Positions 1 to 6,102 are shown, counted from the first letter of the stretch. The stretch: 11,385 nucleotides of DNA from JAFGTE01 sp965369305 (GCA_965369305.1 CBDUQG010000030.1:1-11385), one strand, 5' to 3'. The notes: generated by a model from the letters alone, not told the origin. Program-made: numbers and translations.

Positions 1-262
1 TCGCTTCTGCCACGGTATATTCCACCACCCGCTTCCAGTAGGCCTCCTGCATGGGGACTATTTTAAGCGGTACGCCTATCTCATCGCATACCTGACGAAC
101 ATAAGCTAAGTCCTCTTCCCAAGGGCAATCACCCAGGTAGGAAAGCTCATCTTCCAGCCAGATTTTTAAGTAAAAAGCTGTAAGATCATGACCTTCTTCA
201 TGAAGCAGTCTAAGGGCCACTGAACTATCCACTCCCCCTGATGTCAACATAGCAATTTTCAT
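1..262 (-). CDS. mnmA: tRNA-specific 2-thiouridylase MnmA, N-terminal part (gene runs off the left edge)
   Basis: The minus strand reads in from an ATG at 262-260 and stays open to the window edge, giving 87 residues of N-terminus. The start MKIAMLTSGGVDSSVAL carries the PP-loop ATP-binding motif SGGVDSS (residues 8-14). Downstream motifs LKIWLED and CPWEEDL match the MnmA variant in which an acidic CPWEEDL stretch replaces the E. coli form. MnmA activates U34 of Lys, Glu and Gln tRNAs with ATP and installs sulfur to form 2-thiouridine; it is cytosolic. The catalytic cysteine pair and C-terminal domain lie outside the window, so integrity cannot be judged. The gene diverges from the antiporter gene, and its predicted transcript would start only a few bases before the ATG. 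The family call is firm from the PP-loop and downstream motifs. Confidence 0.93.
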   Translation of the reverse strand, partial: MKIAMLTSGGVDSSVALRLLHEEGHDLTAFYLKIWLEDELSYLGDCPWEEDLAYVRQVCDEIGVPLKIVPMQEAYWKRVVEYTVAEA

Positions 263-286
263 AGCCAGCTTATTTTATGCTAGAAT
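258..286 (+). promoter_or_regulatory. Predicted antiporter promoter
   Basis: TTCATA (258-263) and TAGAAT (281-286) are 17 bases apart on the plus strand. The implied leader to the ATG at 312 is about 19 bases and has no Shine-Dalgarno match. The -35 box sits over the mnmA start codon. Prediction only. Confidence 0.4.
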
Positions 287-296
287 CAGCTGGCTA
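262..296. repeat. 9-bp inverted repeat flanking both divergent -10 boxes
   Basis: TAGCCAGCT (262-270) and AGCTGGCTA (288-296) are perfect reverse complements separated by 17 bases. Both predicted -10 boxes (272-277 on minus, 281-286 on plus) lie inside the spacer. This is what an operator shared by two divergent promoters could look like, but it could also be an RNA hairpin or chance. Confidence 0.45.
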
Positions 297-300
297 ACAA
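272..300 (-). promoter_or_regulatory. Predicted mnmA promoter
   Basis: On the minus strand TTGTTA (300-295) lies 17 bases from TAAAAT (277-272). The start point expected about 7 bases downstream falls about 3 bases before the ATG at 262, so the transcript would be nearly leaderless. It overlaps the divergent antiporter promoter. Prediction only. Confidence 0.5.
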
Positions 301-311
301 ACACATTAAAA

Positions 312-1472
312 ATGGTGGATTTTACAGACTTACTCATACTGATGGTCGTCATCTGGACGGCAGGTAAAGTTTTTCGGCAATTCAATTTGCCAGTTATTTT
401 CGGAGAGCTCATCGGTGGAATCATTGTAGGACCAGCTCTACTAAACCTGGTTGCCATTGATAGTGAGGTAATAAAAGTGGTGGCAGAATTCGGTATTTTC
501 TTCCTCATGCTCCATTCAGGACTGGAAAGTGACCCGGATGAACTGCTTCAGTCTTCAAAGAGGTCTATTCCCATTGCCTTAACGGGCACGTTTATTCCTT
601 TTATAGGAGGCTACCTTACTTCAATCTGGTTTGGCTACCCGCCAGTCACCGCCTTCTTTGTAGGTATGGGTATTTCACTCTCAGCCATCGCCATTGCTGC
701 CAGACTCTTCAAGGATCACAAGATGCTCAATACCAAAGTGGCTCATATGTCGATGGGGGCTGCCATCATGGGAGACATCATCGGCCTGATCCTGTTTTCA
801 CTCGCCATCAGCTTTGCAGAAACCGGAGTAGTCGAACTAGTTCCAACACTCACATTACTAGCCAAGGTAATGGCCTTCTTTGTTATTGTCATATGGGGCG
901 GCAACAAGATATCACCGCACATGAACCGAGTTATTCAGTTTAAGAACAAAGGCTTCACTCTAACCCTGATCATTGCCCTGCTCATGGGTATGATCGCCGA
1001 GGCTATCGGACTACACATGATCATCGGAGCCTTCCTCGCTGGTCTGTTTATCCGCGAAGAGGTGATCGATGAAAAAGTCTTCGAGAAAATCGAAGACCGT
1101 ATTTATGGCCTCAGCTACAGTTTCTTTGGACCTGTTTTCTTCGCCAGCCTGGCCTTCCATCTGGATTTCAGCGCCCTTTATACAGCCCCACTTTTCATGT
1201 CTGCCATCCTGGCGGTCGCCATTCTGGGGAAACTTGTCGGAAGCTGGATGTCTACCGGACTCATTATGAAAATGAAGCCACTGCACTCGCTAACAGTAGG
1301 CTTGGCCCTGAATAACCGAGGTGCTGTTGAACTCATCATCGCTTCGATTGGACTTCAGTTGGGCATCATTGATAAAGAGATCTTCTCGATTCTCATCATC
1401 ATGTCCTTCGTCACAACCGTTATCTCAATTGTTGCCTTTCAACCTGTGGCAAAGCGCCTCAAGCAGGCTTAA
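312..1472 (+). CDS. Cation/proton antiporter, CPA2 (Na+/H+ exchanger) family
   Basis: A 386-residue, almost entirely hydrophobic protein with about 12-13 membrane helices, the usual length for the transporter core. It probably exchanges Na+ or K+ for protons across the inner membrane. Family marks are the first-helix pattern with FGELIGGIIVGP (30-41), the core around SMGAAIMGDIIGLI (147-160) with Asp155, Lys307 in ILGKLVGS, and the late conserved segment NNRGAVELIIASIG (334-347). There is no C-terminal RCK/TrkA-N domain of the KefB/KefC kind, so it ends soon after the last helix. The Asp-Asp or Asn-Asp pair of electrogenic CPA2 members appears as Gly-Asp here, which would fit a one-acid, electroneutral type; ion specificity cannot be read from sequence. 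The ATG at 312 is used because the membrane domain starts immediately after it. Its stop overlaps that of the convergent gene. Confidence 0.88.
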   Translation: MVDFTDLLILMVVIWTAGKVFRQFNLPVIFGELIGGIIVGPALLNLVAIDSEVIKVVAEFGIFFLMLHSGLESDPDELLQSSKRSIPIALTGTFIPFIGGYLTSIWFGYPPVTAFFVGMGISLSAIAIAARLFKDHKMLNTKVAHMSMGAAIMGDIIGLILFSLAISFAETGVVELVPTLTLLAKVMAFFVIVIWGGNKISPHMNRVIQFKNKGFTLTLIIALLMGMIAEAIGLHMIIGAFLAGLFIREEVIDEKVFEKIEDRIYGLSYSFFGPVFFASLAFHLDFSALYTAPLFMSAILAVAILGKLVGSWMSTGLIMKMKPLHSLTVGLALNNRGAVELIIASIGLQLGIIDKEIFSILIIMSFVTTVISIVAFQPVAKRLKQA

Positions 1473-2578
1473 CTCTTGCGAAAGCGGTAAATATCCCGGC
1501 CAACCAGCTGATCGTCTCTGGCATATTTGAGATTTAGCTCTTTTTGGTAACCAAGCTCCTCCGCCCTACTGATCACTTTAGCCAAACGGAGATCGCCTTG
1601 CTTTGTACGAAAGAAAGGTAGACCAATGACAAGGGGGCCCCTAAAGCCTGATTGCTGTAGAGTTTTAAAGAAGCTTGTATAAAGTTCAGTAAGCTCGGAT
1701 AAAACCGGCTCAAGCTCCCCACGAGACCTTAACCTCACCTGAGGAGGTCCCAGGTAACCTTCACAAACAATAGCGTCGAATCTTTTGCCGGAAATTGGCT
1801 TGGTCGCATCATGCTCAAAAAGATCTGCCTTAGCCTTTGGACCAAACTCATCTCGAAGCCAGCTCACATTCTTTTGGGCACCTTTTAAGGTCTCAGCATT
1901 TATATCCGACCCAAGGATGTCGCGGCCCATTAGAAGCCCCTCCATCACAAGAACCCCACCACCACAAAATGGATCCCAAATCGTTTTAGAATCACCAGCC
2001 AAATTAATCATTATTTGGGCTAACTTAGGCGGAAGCATGCCCACCTTCATACTACGAAATGGCTTTTTGTAATCGCGCTTCGAATAAGCATCAATATCCT
2101 GAACTGCTATCACTTCTGCTAAATAAAAATCATTTCCATGTTTAGCGATAATAATTTCAGGTCCATTTAAACCTTTCGATTGAGCTGTTGAAATGTTCTT
2201 GAACTGCTGATTAGCAAATCGACTGCCAATCCCCCGTTTTTTGAACTCCTTTTTAAGGTCCAGAAGAAGCGACCTGAGGTTTTTTTCCGACCAACCATAA
2301 ACATTGATGCCATAATTGAGCTTTCCGCTTTCATGACCATCCGCCATTCTATCTGCAATAGAGCTGACGAGCGACCTTTTTTCAACTTTTGCAAAAACCT
2401 CCCCAGCCTTTATTTGACCACCAAGTTGATTGAATTCAGCCTGATCAAGGGGGCGTCCAAGATCTGCCATGACAAATGTCTCATTCTTTATGACACCCTT
2501 CATAGAGTAGTACCTGGCCTCAAGTTCAGCTGTTGAAAGCCCAGGATCCTTGCCAAGAATGAAAATATATGTTGACAT
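1469..2578 (-). CDS. Trm11-like RNA (tRNA guanosine) methyltransferase
   Basis: A 369-residue SAM-dependent methyltransferase of the Trm11/TrmG10 (THUMP-containing N2-guanosine) type. Residues 1-165 form the poorly conserved N-terminal RNA-binding part. The hallmark stretch RDYKKPFRSMKVGMLPPKLA (168-187) follows, then motif I DPFCGGG (202-208) for SAM, the acidic SDIN (224-227) that should contact ribose, and the C-terminal VGRDIYRF (359-366). The catalytic motif of N2-guanosine methylases is normally D/N-P-P-Y; here the position reads EGYLGPP (273-279), a variant I associate with candidate-phyla homologues. The likely substrate is a tRNA guanosine, but the site is unknown. The ATG at 2578-2576 lies within the -35 box of the divergent gene. 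Its stop shares TTAA with the antiporter stop, with no terminator between them. Confidence 0.82.
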   Translation of the reverse strand: MSTYIFILGKDPGLSTAELEARYYSMKGVIKNETFVMADLGRPLDQAEFNQLGGQIKAGEVFAKVEKRSLVSSIADRMADGHESGKLNYGINVYGWSEKNLRSLLLDLKKEFKKRGIGSRFANQQFKNISTAQSKGLNGPEIIIAKHGNDFYLAEVIAVQDIDAYSKRDYKKPFRSMKVGMLPPKLAQIMINLAGDSKTIWDPFCGGGVLVMEGLLMGRDILGSDINAETLKGAQKNVSWLRDEFGPKAKADLFEHDATKPISGKRFDAIVCEGYLGPPQVRLRSRGELEPVLSELTELYTSFFKTLQQSGFRGPLVIGLPFFRTKQGDLRLAKVISRAEELGYQKELNLKYARDDQLVGRDIYRFRKS

Positions 2579-2600
2579 AACAATAATGAAATCGTATACT
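2572..2600 (+). promoter_or_regulatory. Near-consensus sigma-70 promoter
   Basis: TTGACA (2572-2577) is a perfect -35 box, followed after 17 bases by TATACT (2595-2600), a 5/6 -10 box. This is the best promoter in the window. The -35 box contains the start codon of the divergent methyltransferase. Expected transcription start is near 2607, giving a leader of about 54 bases before the ATG at 2661. Confidence 0.75.
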
Positions 2601-2621
2601 AGGCTCTAAGTTTAGCCTCAA
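2593..2621 (-). promoter_or_regulatory. Weak predicted promoter for the Trm11-like gene
   Basis: On the minus strand TTGAGG (2621-2616) is 17 bases from TATACG (2598-2593), about 15 bases before the ATG. The match is mediocre (4 of 6 in each box). It overlaps the much better plus-strand promoter. Confidence 0.28.
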
Positions 2622-2625
2622 AAGC

Positions 2626-2660
2626 CCCTTCCGACAAATTATTGTTTGAAGGGATTTTAT
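2626..2660 (+). promoter_or_regulatory. Leader hairpin covering the ribosome binding site
   Basis: CCCTTC (2626-2631) pairs with GAAGGG (2648-2653), and ACAA (2634-2637) pairs with TTGT (2642-2645) around an ATTA loop; one G-U pair and one C/U mismatch lie between. The 3' arm is the Shine-Dalgarno sequence GAAGGGA (2648-2654), 6 bases before the ATG at 2661. The fold would hide the binding site, as in RNA thermometers or other translation switches. A second small inverted repeat, AGGCT/AGCCT (2601-2605 and 2614-2618), lies just upstream. The pairing is seen; the switching role is inferred. Confidence 0.5.
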
Positions 2661-3137
2661 ATGAAGAATTTAAAAAGCCAGCTCCCCCACCTTATTTCAG
2701 CCACTCTAATACTACTTATCGGGCTGATAAGTGGTTACAGTATGGGCTATTTTCATTCAGCTAAGGCGGATTTTCCTGAACTAAAGCAAGTTGAAGACAT
2801 GAATCCAGGCATCAGCACCATTAAGTTCCTGAAACTGGAAAACGGCCTACTTAAGGGTGAAATCACCGGTCAAAAAGCCCGAATTGCCTACGATCTGGAA
2901 CACATTCAGGATGTTCAAGTCGGACAGAGTTTCGAAATACCTGTTTATCAGGTAACCCTAGACCAGTACTACTCTGCTAGAAATCTCCCCGAAGGTGCTC
3001 AGTACATTGCCAGCAAGAGCGGAAAGTACTATTACAGCATACTTGAGCCAAAAGCGTTCAAAATAACACCCAAAAACAGGCTTTTCTTCAAAGATAAAAA
3101 TGAGGCCGAAAAAAGGGGTTACCTGCCCTCAAATTAG
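2661..3137 (+). CDS. Membrane-anchored protein with degenerate Ada-zinc-like C-terminal domain
   Basis: A 158-residue protein, counted from the ATG at 2661. A TTG at 2646 could extend it by five residues, but the Shine-Dalgarno GAAGGGA at 2648-2654 fits the ATG. Residues 9-31 form one membrane segment after a basic N-terminus, so the rest should lie outside the cytoplasm. Residues 50-100 look like a small beta-rich region. The C-terminal region, ITPKNRLFFKDKNEAEKRGYLPSN near 135-158, has the spacing of the Ada metal-binding-like domain (NR-x-F then EA-x-x-GY-x-P). The cysteines that bind zinc in Ada are absent; the whole protein contains no cysteine. Function is unknown: a surface or envelope role is likely, DNA repair is not. 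It has its own strong promoter and a structured leader. Confidence 0.7.
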   Translation: MKNLKSQLPHLISATLILLIGLISGYSMGYFHSAKADFPELKQVEDMNPGISTIKFLKLENGLLKGEITGQKARIAYDLEHIQDVQVGQSFEIPVYQVTLDQYYSARNLPEGAQYIASKSGKYYYSILEPKAFKITPKNRLFFKDKNEAEKRGYLPSN

Positions 3138-3146
3138 CGGAAAACC

Positions 3147-3175
3147 TTGTAATAGTGCCCATAGTTTGGTATAAT
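3147..3175 (+). promoter_or_regulatory. Predicted promoter of the TIM-barrel gene
   Basis: TTGTAA (3147-3152), 17 bases, then a perfect TATAAT (3170-3175). Expected start near 3182, giving an A-rich leader of about 20 bases with no Shine-Dalgarno match before the ATG at 3202. Confidence 0.68.
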
Positions 3176-3201
3176 GAGTAGAGTAAAAATAAAAAAGAAA
3201 C

Positions 3202-3945
3202 ATGATCGCACTACACACGAATTCTCTGCGCAAATATGGATTAAACCGCATATTTGAATTTGCGAAAGCAGCTGGGTTCGACGGAATCGAAATTGGAGTG
3301 GATAAAAGCGACTACGATACTCAGAATGCGGAGTACATCAAAAAGCTTTCTGACGAATACGGAATACCAGTCGTAGCGCTGCATTCTCCAGAAAACGGCA
3401 CTGCCAAAAGCGTTGAACACGTGGCGGAGATGGCCGTTTATTTAAAGTGCCCGGTCGTCGTGATCACACCACCAAAACTACTCGATTTTAAGTTTACCAA
3501 CTGGCTTAAGAAGAAGACGCCGGTTCTGAGAAAGAAAAAACACATTCATATCGCGCTTCTGAACGCCCCGGGTAAAACCGTTCTTGGTTTCCTGCCTGAT
3601 CGCGCCATGAATAGCCTGAGTGACATGAAGAAATTTGGCATGGCTGCCCTTGATACTTCATCAGCTGCTTCTAAAAAGTGGGGCAACCTGATGAGTGTTT
3701 ATGGACACCTGAAAAAGCTAGTAGTACATGTTCACCTTTCAAACATCAACAAGCATAAAGAATATGCTCTGCCGAACGAAGGAGTGTTGCCACTGGAGAG
3801 CTTTCTCAAGAAGCTAAAGGCTAACAAGTATAAAGGAGCGATTAGCGTGCGTGTACGCCCAAGCGAGCTTCATGCTGGTGACGACGAAAAGGTTGTGGCA
3901 GCTCTTAAAAAAGTGAAGAGTTTCATCGAGGAATTCTTCAAGTAA
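3202..3945 (+). CDS. Xylose isomerase-like TIM-barrel protein (sugar phosphate isomerase/epimerase fold)
   Basis: 247 residues, about the length of the AP-endonuclease-2/xylose-isomerase-like barrel. Family marks are AKAAGFDGIEIGV (21-33), the strand PVVALHSP (56-63), LDTSS (150-154), the strand VVHVHLSN (174-181) and the terminal strand GAISVRV (212-218). Active members hold a divalent metal with Glu, Asp, His and Glu. Here Glu30 and the HVH are kept, but the Glu of the usual Glu-Asn-His strand is replaced by Leu (ALLNAPG, 118-124), the His after the central Asp is absent (DTSSAAS, 151-157), HLKD has become HLSN, and the final Glu seems replaced by Arg217. It may therefore be inactive or use different chemistry. 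These residue assignments are made by eye. No sugar-metabolism gene is adjacent, so no substrate can be proposed. Confidence 0.72.
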   Translation: MIALHTNSLRKYGLNRIFEFAKAAGFDGIEIGVDKSDYDTQNAEYIKKLSDEYGIPVVALHSPENGTAKSVEHVAEMAVYLKCPVVVITPPKLLDFKFTNWLKKKTPVLRKKKHIHIALLNAPGKTVLGFLPDRAMNSLSDMKKFGMAALDTSSAASKKWGNLMSVYGHLKKLVVHVHLSNINKHKEYALPNEGVLPLESFLKKLKANKYKGAISVRVRPSELHAGDDEKVVAALKKVKSFIEEFFK

Positions 3946-3951
3946 GCCCTG

Positions 3952-3960
3952 TGATATAAT
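3952..3960 (+). promoter_or_regulatory. Extended -10 promoter of the 3992 gene
   Basis: TG-A-TATAAT (3952-3960) is a full extended -10 element, so the lack of a good -35 box is tolerable. It begins 6 bases after the preceding gene ends. ATTGGG (3959-3964) and CCCAAT (3983-3988) form an inverted repeat from the -10 box to just before the ATG at 3992, a possible operator or 5' hairpin. Confidence 0.6.
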
Positions 3961-3991
3961 TGGGTTAGTTTATTTAAGTTGCCCCAATATC

Positions 3992-4435
3992 ATGCCATTT
4001 GCAGGAGCTCCCGAGCTAAAAGATGATCGCCTTGAGAAGACCGACCCTCCCGTTAGCAGAAGTCGGATCAAGGAAGTTTTAGATGAACCTTTTGAATCAG
4101 CACCCGACACCCGGCCAAGCCCGGGCGAAGAGGAAAGCTTTGATCACATGCTGCTAGCCGGACGAACAGCGGTTTATCAAGGTGAGATGATTCCTTCTAG
4201 TAGTGGAGTTATTTCAGTACATGCTCTGAATGGTGGACTAAGCATCAACCTGGACTTCGAAGCCAAAGACGGCACTAGAATGAAAGGCTACTTGAGAACC
4301 GACGAAAATGGCCAAAATGCAGTCATTACAGACTCAGAAGCTGGTTTGAACAACTACTTTCGCTACCGCTACCCAAACCAAGTACAAGAACTAGTGAACG
4401 AGCTCTTGGGACCACTAAAACAACAAGATCGATAA
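3992..4435 (+). CDS. Hypothetical soluble protein, 147 residues
   Basis: I do not recognise this protein. Residues 1-48 are hydrophilic, proline- and acid-rich and probably disordered. Residues 50-120 look like an antiparallel beta domain with alternating hydrophobic residues (AGRTAVYQG, GVISVHALNGG, LSINLDFEAKDGT, MKGYLRTDENG). The end (120-147) is probably helical. There is no signal peptide, membrane segment or cysteine. The ATG at 3992 is supported by a TATAAT box about 30 bases upstream, though no Shine-Dalgarno site is seen. It sits just upstream of rpmH in the place where dnaA often lies, but has nothing in common with DnaA. That it is a real gene is supported by its own promoter, length and codon use like its neighbours. 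Confidence 0.65.
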   Translation: MPFAGAPELKDDRLEKTDPPVSRSRIKEVLDEPFESAPDTRPSPGEEESFDHMLLAGRTAVYQGEMIPSSSGVISVHALNGGLSINLDFEAKDGTRMKGYLRTDENGQNAVITDSEAGLNNYFRYRYPNQVQELVNELLGPLKQQDR

Positions 4436-4439
4436 TTAA

Positions 4440-4468
4440 TTGACTTTTAAAGTGAAAGTCCTTAAGCT
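4440..4468 (+). promoter_or_regulatory. Tentative rpmH operon promoter
   Basis: TTGACT (4440-4445) is a good -35 box, but the best -10 box at 17 bases is only TAAGCT (4463-4468). TATAAA (4486-4491) is a better -10 but has no -35 and lies almost on the start codon. Some promoter is expected here because the cluster follows a gene with its own signals. Confidence 0.25.
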
Positions 4469-4494
4469 GTTTGGGCTAATTAAGGTATAAAGAA

Positions 4495-4623
4495 ATGCTT
4501 AGTAAAGGAAATCAGAGAAAGCGCCACAAAAGACATGGTTTTCAGGCGCGCATGAAAACTAAAGGAGGTTCAAAGGTTATTAACCGACGCAGAAGTAAGG
4601 GCCGAAAGAGCCTGAGTGCTTAA
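4495..4623 (+). CDS. rpmH: 50S ribosomal protein L34
   Basis: 42 residues, very basic. The core RHGFQARM (13-20) followed by the C-terminal RRRSKGRKSLSA is diagnostic of L34, which binds 23S rRNA. The usual start MKRTYQPS is not there: the protein begins MLSKGNQRKRHKRHGF, about two residues shorter before HGF and without the conserved T-x-Q-P-S. An in-frame TAA at 4477-4479 and no ATG between rule out a normal longer start. AAGG at 4482-4485, nine bases before the ATG, is a modest Shine-Dalgarno site. It is first in rpmH-rnpA-yidC-jag, two bases ahead of rnpA, an order conserved across bacteria. Confidence 0.95.
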   Translation: MLSKGNQRKRHKRHGFQARMKTKGGSKVINRRRSKGRKSLSA

Positions 4624-4625
4624 TA

Positions 4626-4961
4626 ATGTTAAGTCAGAGTCACAGGATTTCAAATCAGAGACTAATCAGCAAACTAAACAAAGAAGGTAAAGCATACAGA
4701 ACGTCCCACTTCGTTTTTAAATTCCTACCTTCTCATTTTGATACTCCAAAATTCGCACCAGTTGTTAGCAAAAAGGTGCTAGCAAAGGCAGTCGACAGGA
4801 ATAAGGTACGGAGGCAAATCACCGAAAGCCTACGTCACAATCTAGATTCCTTGAAAAAACCCGTTGTTTGCCTCATTATTCTAAAAAAGAACATCTCGGA
4901 TTATTCCGAAGTCGATGCCCAGGTCAAAGAATTCTTTAAACACCTACAAGCCGATGTCTAA
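4626..4961 (+). CDS. rnpA: Ribonuclease P protein component
   Basis: 111 residues, the normal size. The diagnostic basic helix is RNKVRR (about 58-63), preceded by FAPVVSKKV, the family's central strand and RNA-contacting start. With the RNase P RNA (not in this window) it trims the 5' leader of precursor tRNAs; the protein binds the leader and aids magnesium-dependent catalysis. It starts two bases after rpmH, so translation is probably coupled, and it overlaps yidC by 8 bases. No Shine-Dalgarno site of its own is seen. Confidence 0.95.
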   Translation: MLSQSHRISNQRLISKLNKEGKAYRTSHFVFKFLPSHFDTPKFAPVVSKKVLAKAVDRNKVRRQITESLRHNLDSLKKPVVCLIILKKNISDYSEVDAQVKEFFKHLQADV

Positions 4962-6102
4962 ATATTCTCGAATCATATTCTTCGCACTCGCCTTTGTGCT
5001 TGTATGGTCTTTTGTAAATCCCAGACAGGAAGTTCCGACAGGTGATGACATTGTACTGGAGGGTGATTCTGAGGTTGTTATTGGAAAACCTGTAAACCTG
5101 GAAATCATCAACCACGGAGAGGTAGCTGTGGTTCTTCCGGATAGCTGTCCAAAGAACCCCCTACTCGTTGAACGCTACATGAATGGTGAGTGGGCCATGA
5201 TTGAAGCTGACTCAGCTAAGTGTGAGGGAGGAGAGGCAACTGTCAATCCTGGTGACAAGTATCAAGTCAGCTACGCTCATTGGGGCACCGAGCTGTTTGA
5301 TGAACTGGGGCGCTACCGCATTACCCTAGAGCAGACCATTGATGAAAAGCCTCGGGCCTACACCAAAGAAATCGAGATCACAAAGCCTGGCATCTTCCGT
5401 AACTTCTTTCGGGAGGTTTTCTATAAACCAATCTTCAACACGCTGGTTTATCTGATTTCCGTCATGCCAGGTTACAGCCTTGGTTGGGCGATCATTGTAC
5501 TAACGCTAATCATTAAGCTCATTCTGCTTATCCCAAACCAGAAGGCTCTAAAAGCTCAGAAGCAGATGCAGAAAGTGCAGCCTCAGCTGGATGCTGTCAA
5601 AAAGAAGTATGAAAAAGATCCGCAGAAACTGGCGGAAGAGACCATGAAAATCTGGCAGAAGCACAAGGTAAGCCCTATGAGCAGCTGCCTACCTATGCTC
5701 ATTCAGTTCCCGATTCTTATCGCCCTGTTCTATGTCGTCAAGGACGGCCTTGATTTCATCAGCCCGCACCTACTATACGGTAGCCTGAAAGGCTTTGATG
5801 CCTCTGTGATTGAACCAGTCTTCCTAGGGATCATCGACCTCACCCAGATCAACATTATCGTGCTACCGATCCTCATCGGTCTCCTGCAGTTCGGTCAGAT
5901 GCGCCTCACACTCGGAAAGAGCCTTAAAAACGCGCCATCCGATAGTCCTATGCCTATGATGAACAAGAGTATGATGTACTTCATGCCCCTTCTGATCGCC
6001 TTCTTTACAGCTAGCTTACCGGCTGCCGTAGGATTTTACTGGGGAACCTCAACCTTGTTCGGAATTGCCCAGCAAATAGCGGTGAATCGTTCAAAGGATT
6101 AA
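4954..6102 (+). CDS. yidC: Membrane protein insertase YidC/Oxa1
   Basis: 382 residues from the ATG at 4954, which overlaps rnpA by 8 bases. An upstream in-frame ATG at 4915 would add 13 hydrophilic residues before the first membrane helix and overlap rnpA by 47 bases. Residues 5-20 are the N-terminal helix; 25-145 form a periplasmic beta domain, smaller than the E. coli one, with two cysteines (Cys65, Cys90) that could form a disulfide. The conserved insertase domain starts near 158, with helices at 165-193, 243-262, about 285-312 and 340-375. The cytosolic helical hairpin lies between the first two (196-240, QKALKAQKQMQKVQPQL). The groove arginine of bacterial YidC aligns with Lys188 (LTLIIKLILL), a conservative change. 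There is no long basic tail. It inserts and folds membrane proteins with or without SecYEG. Confidence 0.95.
   Translation: MSKYSRIIFFALAFVLVWSFVNPRQEVPTGDDIVLEGDSEVVIGKPVNLEIINHGEVAVVLPDSCPKNPLLVERYMNGEWAMIEADSAKCEGGEATVNPGDKYQVSYAHWGTELFDELGRYRITLEQTIDEKPRAYTKEIEITKPGIFRNFFREVFYKPIFNTLVYLISVMPGYSLGWAIIVLTLIIKLILLIPNQKALKAQKQMQKVQPQLDAVKKKYEKDPQKLAEETMKIWQKHKVSPMSSCLPMLIQFPILIALFYVVKDGLDFISPHLLYGSLKGFDASVIEPVFLGIIDLTQINIIVLPILIGLLQFGQMRLTLGKSLKNAPSDSPMPMMNKSMMYFMPLLIAFFTASLPAAVGFYWGTSTLFGIAQQIAVNRSKD

Noticed and set aside
2646..2660. TTG start for the Ada-like protein
   Set aside because: The Shine-Dalgarno GAAGGGA overlaps this TTG region and is correctly spaced for the ATG at 2661.
4915..4953. 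Longer yidC start at 4915
   Set aside because: It would add 13 residues, overlap rnpA by 47 bases and place a hydrophilic stretch before the anchor helix; the ATG at 4954 gives the typical overlap and N-terminus.
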